A stretch of DNA of 64,000 bases from Membranipora membranacea (lineage: Eukaryota; Bryozoa; Gymnolaemata; Cheilostomatida; Membraniporidae), in assembly GCA_914767715.1 (NCBI GenBank), contig OU612073.1, positions 21,080,001-21,144,000 on the forward strand. Reading direction: 5' to 3'. The position numbers and the translations under genes are program-made. The number at the start of each line of letters is the position of its first letter. Position 1 is the stretch's first letter. The notes beneath the pieces were generated by a model. That model was not told where the DNA came from. It worked only from the letters and a program-made list of their open reading frames with translations, and made no database searches. This document shows, one piece after another, positions 1 through 10,779 of this stretch.

Positions 1-512
1 GCAAAAATGTCTTATAATAATACAATGTATATCACTTGAGTTTGGATATGATTAAAAAGTTTGGTGCCTCCACGCAAACGCGGATCCTGTAGTTGAGGAG
101 CATCTTCAAAATTTAAAATTAAAATTTTGATGAATTCTTGGAAAAATACTGGGAGTTTGTCGGCATCTTAAGACTTTTTGAGCTCTTTAAATGACTAATG
201 GCAACCCTGCACCTGTCACCTGTCACCTGCACCTGCCAGTTTAATCCTTTAAGGTCTGAGAAGGAAGGGCGTGAGTCAAGCTACGATACAAATCAATTTT
301 GCCATATAACAGTTAAAAATAAGTGTAATGAACTATCTCACCTGGTTATTCACTAACAAGTTGTGCAGAGAGGGACTTAGACAGGACTTACACTGTATAG
401 AAGAGGTAAAATAATGAAATTATTTATGTCAGTTACTACTTGACATCATATATTAAGCTATTAAAGTAATATATTTTTCTCATTACCTTTTCTCCAGAAC
501 GATTTGACCCAC
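1..512. other. Intergenic, no gene seen
   Basis: I see no coding exon or RNA gene here. A short run of CACCTGT-type repeats lies near 205-235. The rest is AT-rich unique-looking sequence. Confidence 0.5.
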
Positions 513-622
513 AGCCCTTCGCAGCGTGGCCCAGATTCGATGCGGGGGAAGCTGAACGCGCAAGGAGGGCCCCAGCCCTTTGCAGCGTGGCCCAGATTCG
601 ATGCAGGGGAAGCTGAACACTT
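513..622. repeat. Two-copy direct repeat, 61-bp period
   Basis: A GC-rich block beginning AGCCCTT occurs twice in tandem (513-573 and 574-622) with only a few differences. Both copies share a segment reading GCAGCGTGGCCCAGATTCGA. The small open frames across it follow from the duplication and look non-coding. The block stands out from its AT-rich surroundings and may be part of a longer dispersed repeat. Confidence 0.75.
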
Positions 623-927
623 GCCCCCACTTGCCCCCAGTTGAGAGAGTTGTGGTAATTTCATGAGTGTTAGTTAAGGTGTCCAGTTTACAGAATTTTT
701 ATTGCGGTTTAGTTGATAGCAGGCCAGTTAAGGTTTTCAGTCTTTTTGAAGTTTTGATATTCGGTGGCGTCATCGTCATCAGGTGACAAGGATAAGGATA
801 GCGAACTCGAGTTGTTGGCAATGTAAGGTGGGACTATTGGGGGCGGAGCTTTGTTCTCAGTTGCCGCTCTACTTATTTGCCTGTTCCTCAGGATTTCCCT
901 CAGGATTTCCCAAGCATCACCTTGAGG
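623..927. other. Unique spacer, nothing seen
   Basis: No exon, repeat or RNA gene can be supported between the 61-bp duplication and the 14-bp minisatellite. Confidence 0.4.
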
Positions 928-1168
928 GCATTAGATACAAAGCATTAGATACAAAGCATTAGATACAAAGCATTAGATACAAATCATTAGATACAAAGCA
1001 TGAGATACAAAGCATTAGATACAAAGCATTAGATACAAAGCATTAGATACAAAGCATTAGATACAAAGCATTAGATACAAAGCATTAGATACAAAGCATT
1101 AGATACAAAGCATTAGATACAAAGCATTAGATACAAAGCATTAGATACAAAGCATTAGATACAAAGCA
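928..1168. repeat. Minisatellite, 14-bp unit, about 17 copies
   Basis: Tandem array of the unit GCATTAGATACAAA. Copies are almost identical; visible variants include one AATCATTAG and one GCATGAG unit. This homogeneity implies recent expansion or conversion. There is no reading frame of interest and no spacer structure, so this is not a CRISPR array. Confidence 0.95.
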
Positions 1169-1904
1169 TGCGACCAAATCTCAAAGAACTGGGGATGACT
1201 ACAAGTCCTCTGCGAAAATATAACAATAAACTGTCTTACTCAAATTACTATACAAGGAAGAGATTACGACGTTTTCTCACTTCTCCATAATTGCTCAAAG
1301 GAGTCGAAAGAACTCATCAACCACCATTAGAAGTCCCTCACCCACCTGGGGGGAAAATGTAACCAAAAGGCATTGACGCAAGTCATTTCTCAAGCTCCAT
1401 GTTTATGGTGCTTCGGTCAGCTTGTTGACTAAAGAAGGTCATATCCTAACTTTCTTTGAGGGTGACTTCACCTTTTACATCTGTTATTGAAGTATATTCA
1501 TTGATTTCTTAAATCACTGTTACACTGTCCTTTGGGTCAAAAGACTTAAAACAAAACTACATTTGGTGCTTGCTAGTACTATCTTTCAGCTTACTCATAC
1601 AGGTTTTTGTTCACGCGCACTAGCTAAGAACTGATGCACAGTAATTACGGATAAAGCTAAGTAATTGTAGTAGTGTTGTAGTAAATGTACAAAAGTGTGC
1701 AATTGAAACTTTTACAATCTGATATTATAATTATTTTCCTGGATTTAAGGGCAGCTTACAAGGCTTCCTGTTTTCGGGTTCTTCATGCCTTAAAAAATAC
1801 TCCTTTTTTGTTAAATCAATTAATAATGGTGGTAAACAGTAAACATTTGATGATAAATCAGAGTTCCCTAGCTTCCTCACCCCTTGGACGACCGCCTACA
1901 CTAC
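1169..1904. other. Spacer without recognisable gene
   Basis: The stretch has only short open frames with low-complexity hydrophobic content. I cannot support a gene. Homology to the tandem unit of copies A-C starts near its right end. Confidence 0.4.
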
Positions 1905-2299
1905 AGCCTTGTATACAAATCTAGTGACCCACTGATTACCACCATGCTATGCATTGTTTGTTCCAAAGCAGTAGTATTTTCTTTGCATTCAAATAATAGT
2001 TATGGTTGTGTCAGAGGCCAGAGTTAGACATCTTACCTTAATATACACCTGAGTTGACAGTCGTACCATCCATTAGTTTCAGCTTGGTTTGGTTCATCGA
2101 GTAGGACATCAGCGAACAGCCAAATGTATCAACAATCTGATAGTATCTTCACCTAGGTATAACGGTAAGGTGGAACCATCTCCCGCTTTCTGTCACATCA
2201 CAGTCTTTATATCCATATATGGATGATGGGTTACTGTTGTCATTTATTCTAAAAAGTGAAATGCAAAGATGTTATGAGATACTGCAATCAGTTTAACTT
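1905..2299 (-). pseudogene. Tandem unit copy A, part 1 (interrupted)
   Basis: This stretch aligns with 7300-8260 (copy B) and 10790-10990 (copy C). On the minus strand, two exon-like pieces have splice-like borders. One spans 2153-2248: acceptor TTTTTAG, about 31 open codons ending in a VTESGRWFHLTVIPR-like stretch, then donor GTGAAG. The other spans 2037-2136: about 32 open codons including KLMDGTTVNSGVY, then TAA and a GTAAGA donor. Copy A keeps its frame better than B or C. The protein family is not recognised. Copy A is split after about 2299 by a 4-kb insertion and resumes at 6322, so it is unlikely to be expressed intact unless the insert is spliced out as intron. Confidence 0.5.
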
Positions 2300-2315
2300 T
2301 TTGCTAAAAATATGG

Positions 2316-2640
2316 AATCCGCCCAATTTTCCCAATGTCATTTTCCCACCAAGCCATTTTCCCACCTCCCATTTTCCCACTCCGCTGTTTTCCCGCCCGG
2401 ACATTTTCCCACCGAGCCATTATCCCACCTGGTTGATTTCCCACTGTGCCATTTTCCCACCTGGATGTTTTCCCACCAATCTAGTTTCCCACTTGACGTT
2501 TTCCCACCAATCCATTTTTCCACCTAGACATTTGCTCAACAAGCCATTTTCCCATCAGGCCGTAATCCCACCAAACAATTTTCCCAACAGGACAATTTCC
2601 CACCAAACAATTTTCCCAACAGGACAATTTACCACAGTAG
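2316..2640 (+). repeat. Left minisatellite array (TTTTCCCACC units)
   Basis: About 20 degenerate units of ~16 bp sharing the core TTTTCCCACC. It forms the left inverted end of the fold-back insertion. Open frames on both strands (rich in Phe-Pro-Pro or Trp-Glu-Asn) arise from the repeat alone. Confidence 0.9.
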
Positions 2641-2810
2641 GTAAATTCCGCCCTTGGTATCTATATTAAATAATCATTAATCATAATAATTTTCATGGGG
2701 AAATCCAACTGAATCCAATTTGAATTCAAGTTGGATTCAGTTGGATTTCCCCATGAAAATGATTATGATTAATGATTATTTAATATAGATACCAAGGGCG
2801 CGAATTTACC
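2640..2810. mobile_element. 171-bp near-perfect palindrome (MITE-like)
   Basis: Two arms of about 79 bp are almost exact reverse complements around a loop near 2719-2730 that contains GAATTC. The outer ends read GGTAAATTC and GAATTTACC. It sits at the inner edge of the left minisatellite array, with one more TTTTCCCACC unit just beyond it (about 2820), so it appears inserted into the array. It has no coding capacity. No clear target duplication is seen. Confidence 0.8.
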
Positions 2811-2829
2811 TTGTGCTGTTTTCCCACCA

Positions 2830-5800
2830 CAAAAAAATTTTTTCACTGCACAGCTTTCCCTTTGTAGCCTTTTTTCAGGCTAAGCCGTTCACATTTCACA
2901 AATACGTTAACAATGTTCACATCCAGCCAACACAGGAGAAAGTAGCTTTGGAAATGGGGATGTTGATTGGTTGATTTTATTAGTAGCGGGTTGATTTTGA
3001 TTTGAGTTTTTTCTTGCACAAGTTAGTCCAAGTGGTTGATTTCATCAAAATTGCCGCCTTGTTATAAAATACTTTTATGACAAAACAAATTAATCGTGCC
3101 TATGACAATTCTCAAAAGTTTTGAGCCATTTAATCATCGCCTGGCAGAAGAGATTATCATATTAACGTTTATTGGCCATATCGCTCTACAAAAATAAGCT
3201 TACATCATATGTTAAATTCACCCACACGATCCTTTCCGAGATGGCAATGAATATTATTCAAGTTACAACAATTATTTGCTTTTATCAGGGACCATCCCTG
3301 CTTTTACCATTTTACCATATCAACAGTTTGAAACATTAGAATTGTTTCCACTTGTACAAAGAAGGGACAACTACCTGGAATACTAAATGCAATTGGTGAT
3401 CACCAATAATTGTGAACAATTGAACATAATAATTGCATTGAAGAATTTATGCAGTTAAATAAGGGTGGCTATTTAAATCAGACAAGGCATAGATGATACT
3501 TGGTTAATTATAATTGTAAATCAAAGACTGAGCTTTTGTAAGCATATCTATACCAAGGAGTTAAAGACTCTTTAACTCCTTGTCTATACACAGCTCGTTG
3601 TGGTGCAATTTGGTTGTATGCTCTGTCTACATTCTGTCATCAATTAAAATATTGTTTAGATTATGGCATCACATCATGCTGTAACGCACACTATTTATTT
3701 GTGTCATGCTGAAGGATTTTAATCAGTGAAATTTCTATTGAACACGGAAATATAATATAAAAATACGACTAACAAAGTTATGGATTGAGTACAAACGTAA
3801 AAATGTATATTAAAACGTCAACCTGTGCCTCTTCTTCGCAAGTTAAAAGGGATCTAAGGCAAGTATAATCACCAAAAGCGTGATAATATTCAAAACATTT
3901 CAAAGACAGTGTTTAGCCTTTCATGTAAACCCTCACTCCAGGACTTGGAGGGGTTATAGTATGGTATATCAAAACTGTCCGAAAACCAAAACCTGTCACC
4001 GCGTGACCAGACTAGTGTCGTTCAACTTAGGGTATATTCTGTTTTATTTTTTTTAGGTTGACAAACTTGAGAAATACAAAGCTTAAAAATTAGGTTACTG
4101 AAAAAATTCCATTTTCAAAATCTTGTTATTATAGCACTGCTTTTTGCCTCCAGCTAATACAAAATAGTAAAAGGAAACCCCATGTTCAAATGGGGGACAA
4201 ATCCTTCTGAAACAATTACAGACCTGAATTACTATTTTATAATTTTTTTCTCTAAATGCCTTTACCACTAAAATATTCAACCATAAAATATTATATATAG
4301 AGGAAATTATTGACATGTGGTATAATTGACAGTGCCCTTAGGCTATCGGAATCATATTCACACCAGTGAGTTATATTTGCTAAAATTGTGAACTTAGACC
4401 AATATCGAAATAGGACTTCCACTATCAATAAATGCCAACTAAATTTATAGGAATTATGTTAGTTATAACAAATTAGAAGTGTCCAAAACTTGCCAGACAT
4501 CCTTAAGGTTATGATAACAGCGTTTTCCGATTTTGACATTTTATATATCGTTGGAAAGCTAATCAAACACTGATTCTGAAAATATTGGTTTCGGCATGAC
4601 GTCATGTCATGGCGTTGTGCTATGTTGATAAAAGGCAGGATAATCGTCTTTGAGGAGGATTTTTTACGACAATGTGGTGCACATACTATGGTTCATATCA
4701 TACTTTCAACTGCATACGGTTTACAAGAAGCCTCTGACGCACCCATGAGGGGCAATTTCAGGATCATGTGGCATTAAGCACCAGAGGAAAAACCATCTTT
4801 TTATCATTGGTTATTAGCTTATTTAAGTTGCTTCGGTTAAATGGATGAGGATCCAATGTGATGCGTGCCATATACTGAAAAGAGAGGTTATTTACTTCGG
4901 GAAGACCTTATGCTACAGGTCATGACTAATAAAAGACATTGGTATCAATAATATTAGGAGTTGCCCTCTCTGTCAGAATGCTCATATTTTCCATGACGCC
5001 AAACATGCTGTCAAAAGGACCATCACTGAGGCCAGACACCGTCAGCGAGTTTTTAAAAACCTTTGTCTTAAAATGTACACAACAGACTTAACACCCCTAC
5101 TCACTTTAGAACGCTATCGCAAAGGTAGAATAGAAACATAATAAATAAACATAAATAGTACTAAATGTGCAGCACATGTGGTTTGGCATGGCAATATTGA
5201 ATGACCTTAGCATAATCATAAATTATAAATTTAAACCAAATCCTTGGTTGTGACAAGCATCGTTATAGTTATTGTTCATAAGATGTATGCTGGTTTTTTA
5301 CAATTTTTTTGGGGAGTTGCTCTCCTGTTGACTCTTTACCAACTAATGCAGTCGGCGTTCAATCCAGCACTTTCTAAGTTCATTATATGATTTCGACTTT
5401 TATACCAGACTACGTTCATTCCAGTTAGTTTGATCCCGTCGACGTTTGTTCCAGCCGATGTTCATTCCAAAATTCTGTGTGGATCCTCTGTTTACAAACA
5501 AGCGCCCCGTAAATCGGACAACAGTTCCTTAGGTGAACACAACTATGTGTTATTACAAGGAATTGTACAAGAGCAAAGTTGTGAAAGATCATGAGAAAAC
5601 TGTTCAAGTCATTTTCATAACCTAAGCATTTTTAACACCAACGGTCATAGACTTTGGGATTCTAGAATAAAAAAGGAACAAAAATAATTTTATGACGAGA
5701 CTCTAACACTACGTTCAATTTGCATTTTTAATGCCTGAAAAAGAGCAGAAAGAAAAGAAACAAAAAATAGAAAGAAGCTACCAGCGTTCATTTGAAAAAA
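2830..5800. other. Interior of the fold-back insertion, no gene
   Basis: About 3 kb of AT-rich sequence between the inverted arrays. All open frames are short and without recognisable motifs, and I find no transposase or reverse transcriptase signature. A small inverted repeat, AAGGAGTTAAAGACTC followed by its complement, lies near 3556-3585. Confidence 0.5.
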
Positions 5801-5805
5801 GCAAT

Positions 5806-6118
5806 AGTGGGAAAACGTCCGGGTGAAAAATGGATTGGTGGGAAAACGTCCAGGTGGAAAAATGGATTGGTGAGTAAACGTCCAGGTGAGAAAACAGTTT
5901 GGTGAGAAAATATCATGGTTGGAAAACAGATTGGTGGGAAAAAATCCCGGTGAGAAAATGGATCAGTGAGAAATTGGCCTGGTGGGAAAACGAATATGTG
6001 GGAAAGTGTTCTGGTGGGAAAATGGCTCGGCGGGAAAATGGCTTGGTGGGAAAGTGGCTGGGTGGGATAAAGGGAGGTGGGAAAATGACTTGGATGGAAA
6101 TAGACATTGGGAAAATGT
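5806..6118 (-). repeat. Right minisatellite array (GGTGGGAAAA units)
   Basis: About 19 degenerate ~16-bp units with the core GGTGGGAAAA, the reverse complement of the left array core. This array is the right inverted end of the 4-kb insertion. It outer-terminates in ACATTGGGAAAATGTCC, matching the left terminus inverted. Confidence 0.9.
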
Positions 6119-6321
6119 CCGGATACCGGAAAGATGTCCTATTTGCTGGAAAAATTTGCTGGAAATATGGAAGAACATCATTTTAATGATGAAGATTGCT
6201 TGTCAATAAACATTTAAAAAAAAAATTTCATTGATAAGCGCAAAAGGCTTTCATTTCCATTAGCCAAAAACTGAATTAGATGTTTGTTTAAAATGCCCTT
6301 TCTTCCCTAGGACTAGGAATT

Positions 6322-7260
6322 ACCACAGCGACAAGTTGTGAATTTGGAGTGGAAGCCAACCTAATAATTCTGACATACATTGGTGACATTCCTATATCAA
6401 ACTTTATTGTATGACTGTACCTTACTATGAAGACAGGAGATGAAATTGGAGGGATTGATTTTAGTGATAGTTTTGAGTTGTGATGCATCCTCTGAACCAC
6501 AATTTTTCTATCAGTCTTATTTTGACAAGGTAATGAATTTATATGTTGAAACAGTTGAAAAATTTTTACAATTCATTCATTGTAAATTATTGGGAGTAAA
6601 GATTTCCAAATTTTTCAGCTGGGAGAATAACTCAACTCTCACCTCATCATACTGCCATCCATCTTTTGTGTGATTGATATCAATATCAAGTTCTTGAGGC
6701 GGTCTTTATACATGCACATGATATTCCCGTACTCTCAATTAGGACTAGGCTTTATTTCAGCTATATGGCCTTCAAAACTTAAGTATCTGCTGGTACAGTG
6801 CTTATCTCAACTCAACCTTCATTTTTCAGGAAAGGATCTACCTAAAATGTAAAAATGACAATCATCATAATATATCAGGTACTTGAAACAACCATCTCTC
6901 GGGCTTCTGTCACAGGAGAGGAAGAATAATGAAAATTTGTAAGCTTTAAATGAAACATATTAAAATGAAAATGTACTACAGAAATAATTTTGACAAAGGT
7001 TTTTATGTCGAAAATTGTCATGATCTTTAGAAGATGGTACGACAACTCACTGTGCTTGGGTTGCCTCAGCAATAATAAGCGGTGAGTTTTCTTGTTAATC
7101 AAACTGACTAATCCTGTTCTTGGAGAGTCACTGATATCATATTCTTACTGTCGCAGCGTTAGGCGGAGGAGAGCTGCTGATCAGCTGTTGATTTTCTTTA
7201 CAAGCTTACCTGAAAATAGAAGGGATAAAATCAAACATGAAGAATACTTTTATTCAAAGC
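6322..7260 (-). pseudogene. Tandem unit copy A, part 2
   Basis: Homology to copies B and C resumes here. On the minus strand a segment near 7036-7130 stays open through ISDSPRTGLVSLINKK and ends at a GTGAGT donor conserved in all three copies. A short exon-like piece near 6890-6915 follows a CTGTGACAG acceptor. A third near 6653-6720 contains PPQELDIDINHTKDGWQYDE before a GTGAGA donor. The matching frames in B and C carry frameshifts or stops. I do not recognise the protein. The unit continues into copy B at about 7300 with almost no spacer. Confidence 0.5.
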
Positions 7261-7299
7261 CATCGTTATAATAAAACATGTCAACTCCAAAAGAAAGCT

Positions 7300-9170
7300 T
7301 CCCCCATGGAAGGAGCCATGTATACAGATCGCGTGGTTCTTTGATTAACACCATCCGATGCATGGTTGGTTCCACAGAAGTATTCTTTACTGTGGAGTTT
7401 TATCTGATATTTAGAGACGCTAACAAATATTTAAAACCCACATGTAGCCTATATTATTGCGTCAGGCGCTGGAGTCATGGCTATGTTTAGTTTACCATTT
7501 ATGAGGGTTGGGTTTGAACATGGCACCCTAAAGTTTAATCGGAATTGGTTTGAGGTGAAACTGCCACGACAATGATCCTACCTTAGTATACCCAGAGCTG
7601 ATAGTCAAACCATAATTCATGAGTTCCTGCTTAGTCCAGCTCATGGTGTATAACATCAGTTAATAGTATACCAGCCATGGATAGCCATAAGTATTAACAA
7701 TCCTGCTGTCAGTAGAAGTACAATCCATCTATAATCCACAAAATAAGTTATATAATTATTTGATAGCAGAATCAACGATGGAAACTACAAACACTGGAAA
7801 TTTCTTAAACAGCTACACACCCTTGTAGGTCTAACAGTCCAAGATCCAATGCATTACGATAAATAGTTCTATTACATTCTGGGTCAGAAAACTTTCTGAC
7901 ATAAATTGAAATCAACTGCCTGTCAATATGCCGGCTCTGATGCTATTTTAAGACATTCATGTCTTACCTGCACAGATCAGAGTGTATATGACACTGCAAA
8001 GAACCGATCGATCGAGGAGTCATGTGATGATATGGTAGTATCTACACCAAGGTGTAACGCCGGGTGGACACATTGTAGTATACTCACCAAGGTGTAACAG
8101 CTTAGTGGGCTCATCATGAATCTGGTGTCTTCTGTCCTTTCAAGTTAACACAGTCATTGATATCAAAATCTCCAGATAGGGATGATGGCCTCATACTGTT
8201 ACTCATCCTAAAAGAAGCAAAATGCGATGGGGTTATGGGAATCTGCAATCAGTTCAACATCGCATCGCGTTCTCAATGGCCAATTGTGGATTTTGAGTGA
8301 ACCAACCTACCAATTCTAACCTACATTGGCAGCATTTGTATAACAACCTTATTATGCATCAACATAAAGAGATGAAATTGAGGGACTGATATTTGTGATC
8401 GTTTGACATTTGAGGTTCATCCACGGATAACATGCCATAGAAGATTAAAATGCTGTTCATAATCAGTGTTTATTTTGGGAAGTTACGCATCTACATACCA
8501 AAACAAAAGGATTTTTTTAAATATCTTACAATTCATTCATCGGGAGTAGAATTTTCCCAATAACCATATGACATAAATTAATGGCTCAAATCATCAATTT
8601 TTTCAGCCATTGAGAGAATAAGACAACACTCACCTTATCATAGTGCCAGCCATCTTTGTGTTTGTTAAGTCAGGTTCTCCGGGTGGTCTTTGTACCTGTG
8701 TATGACATACGGGTACTTTTAGTAGCACTGAGAGGTGTTTATTCAGACTATATTGCTCCATTTTCTGCTTGATTGGTTATTGGTGCAGAGCGTATCACAA
8801 CACAATCTTCATTTTTATGGACTGCTGGATCAGCCTACAACAAAACGTAAAAATGACAATCATCAAAATATTTCGGGTTTTTGATCCACACCTTCTACCG
8901 GGCTTCTGTCACAAGAGAAATTAAAGTGGAAGATTTGTAACCTTTAATTTAGACTAAGGGTTTTATGCCCACAATCATTTTAGTTTTGGAAGGTGAGTCG
9001 ATCAACTCACTGAATTCATGTCGCCTCAGCTAAATACTAGGTGGTGTAGCCTTTGATACTCAATCTTCTTGTTAATAGGGCTGCCTACTCCTTCCTGCTG
9101 ACTCTTCTATAGAGTGTCCTGTTTTTCGAGAGTCACTGATATCATAGGCCAGAACCAGCTATAGCATAAA
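7300..9170 (-). pseudogene. Tandem unit copy B
   Basis: Second copy of the repeated unit, alignable over most of its length with A (1905-2299 plus 6322-7260) and with C. The exon-like borders are kept. One piece ending near 8087 has the donor GTGAGT after a THKLLHL-like codon run. Another near 7590-7700 contains SWTKQELMNYGLTISSGYTK before GTAGGA, with an in-frame stop upstream. Stops and frame changes relative to copy A suggest a decayed copy. Alternatively it is a duplicated non-coding block whose open pieces are chance. Confidence 0.45.
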
Positions 9171-9408
9171 TGTTGTTATGGCACGGACAATATTTGTTGG
9201 TAGGATACTGATCACGTTTTATACTTCATTAGTGTGTGTTCTGTAAAATTCACTGGGTGTACCCAGTTGTAGTGGTCATATTTAGAAATTGAAAGGTGTT
9301 TTGCTTGGCATTATATATGTGGGGAAATAACTCCTATTCTGTGTAATCTAACTAATCTAAACATCAGGGAAGTCCAGGTTGAAATTGTGGGATTTTGTTG
9401 ATATGGCA

Positions 9409-9922
9409 ATAGACAGTTTTCTGGGCTCTTATTTATGCCTCAATTCGGAGTTGTCCTCTCTCCAGTTTGGTACTTTTAACCCACGCCGCATAGGAAAAAC
9501 CTGCTGAAAGAGGGTTATCTTGAAAACTGCTTATGTTAGGATATAAATGATTTTTGATTCAAAGTCTGCAACATTGAAAACCCTGAGAGACAGGGTTTCC
9601 AAATCAATGGAGGCGTGATTGTTGATAAATCTTAATTTTAGTGACGAAACTCATAAAAAATTCTGCCAAATGGTCCGCAAAACAGGCAGAAAATGGTATA
9701 ATTGACTATCCAAATTCTAAAATTATTTCCCAAACTATGTCCATATGAGTTTTCAATGTTGCAGATTCTGAATCAAAAATAATGTTTATCCTTTTATAAG
9801 CGGTTTTCAAGATAACCCTCTTTTCAGCACGTTTTTCCTATGCGGCGTGGGTTGAAAGTACCAAACTGGAGAGAGGACAACTCCGAATTGAGGCCTAGAT
9901 CAGAGCTCAGAAAACTGTCTAT
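9409..9922. mobile_element. 514-bp fold-back element (MITE-like)
   Basis: Two arms of about 175-180 bp (about 9409-9585 and 9745-9922) are imperfect reverse complements around a spacer of roughly 160 bp. The ends read ATAGACAGTTTTCTG and its complement. The arms contain matching blocks such as GGAGTTGTCCTCTCTCCAG and its complement. There is no coding potential; the open frame starting at 9840 lies inside the right arm. The element separates copy B from the 145-bp tandem region. Confidence 0.75.
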
Positions 9923-10199
9923 TAATTCACGAAGTCAACTTCTAGAGAAGTCTGCTCGTATCAGACCAGCACAAATTGAAAAATTTCAATTGAATTATGT
10001 CAAACTTCTTATGGGACTAGTATGATATTGTATGGTCTTAAGACCACTGACTTGGGGCAATTGCAAACAACATTTTTGATGTTTCAATTGCCTCTTATGT
10101 CATTTTTCGGCTGGATATCTTTTGCATAACACATGAGCAAAGAGTTCAATGAGTGCCTCACTCTTGACTTGTGCCAACAGCATCAAACTCTTGACTTCC

Positions 10200-10710
10200 C
10201 ACCAATCACATATCGATAGTGTGAATATTTCGGATATGCGGTAGTGCTGCGGCTGACCTCTTCAACTGGGTACACACTATTTTCCTACATCAAATTTGTC
10301 TCACGCTATCATGTTTTGAGCAGTCTTACGTCTAGGCTGCTTTTTGTCTTGTTCTCGTTGAGATGTAGTGCTGTAGCTGACCACCTTTTAAAATGATGTG
10401 ATAGAATATCTTGTTAAAATCATACATATAGTCGTGTTTCCTGCTGACCATATTAATCACTTAACATTTCACTTACCTAACCGATTGTGAAGAAAATTGC
10501 AGGTATGCTGCCGCGCTGCCGCTGACATGATTGCTACAACCGGGTACACTCTCAGTTTTGGATTCAGCATGTTGTTCTACCCTAGATATACCCTTGTTAA
10601 AAACTCGTAACATTTCACTTATTATTAGCGATTTTGAGAAAAATTGCGATATGCTGCCGCGCTGCCGATCTTCCGCTGACATGATTGCTACGACCGGGTA
10701 CACTAGACCA
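10200..10710. repeat. Degenerate ~145-bp tandem repeat, about 4 units
   Basis: A block with GATATGC..GC.GCTG followed by GGGTACAC recurs near 10225, 10365, 10500 and 10655. The last two copies are most alike: both contain TATGCTGCCGCGCTGCCG and CATGATTGCTAC. The array lies directly left of copy C of the larger tandem unit. Confidence 0.65.
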
Positions 10711-10779
10711 AGTTTGGTCCATTTGCCTGTATTCCGAGTGGCTCCCAATCCACTGGTCACGCCGCGGTGGAGTCACATG

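Larger units (their letters stand above)
2300..6321. mobile_element. ~4.0-kb fold-back insertion with inverted minisatellite ends
   Basis: The limits come from comparison with copies B and C, in which the flanking sequences are continuous. Both ends are arrays of the same ~16-bp unit (consensus CATTTTCCCACCAAGC) in opposite orientations: 2316-2640 and 5806-6118. The outermost units correspond too, since both termini begin with ATTTTCCCAATGTC read inward. The ~3.2-kb interior has no long open frame, so the element would be non-autonomous. Long inverted termini made of tandem subrepeats are characteristic of fold-back (FB/TU-type) elements. Exact ends and target duplication are not resolved. 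Confidence 0.6.

Noticed and set aside
928..1168. CRISPR-like array
   Set aside because: Units are directly adjacent with no spacers, in a eukaryotic genome.
2256..2669. Open frames rich in Phe-Pro-Pro or Trp-Glu-Asn at 2.3 kb and 5.9 kb
   Set aside because: Translations of the fold-back arrays; the same array gives open frames on both strands.
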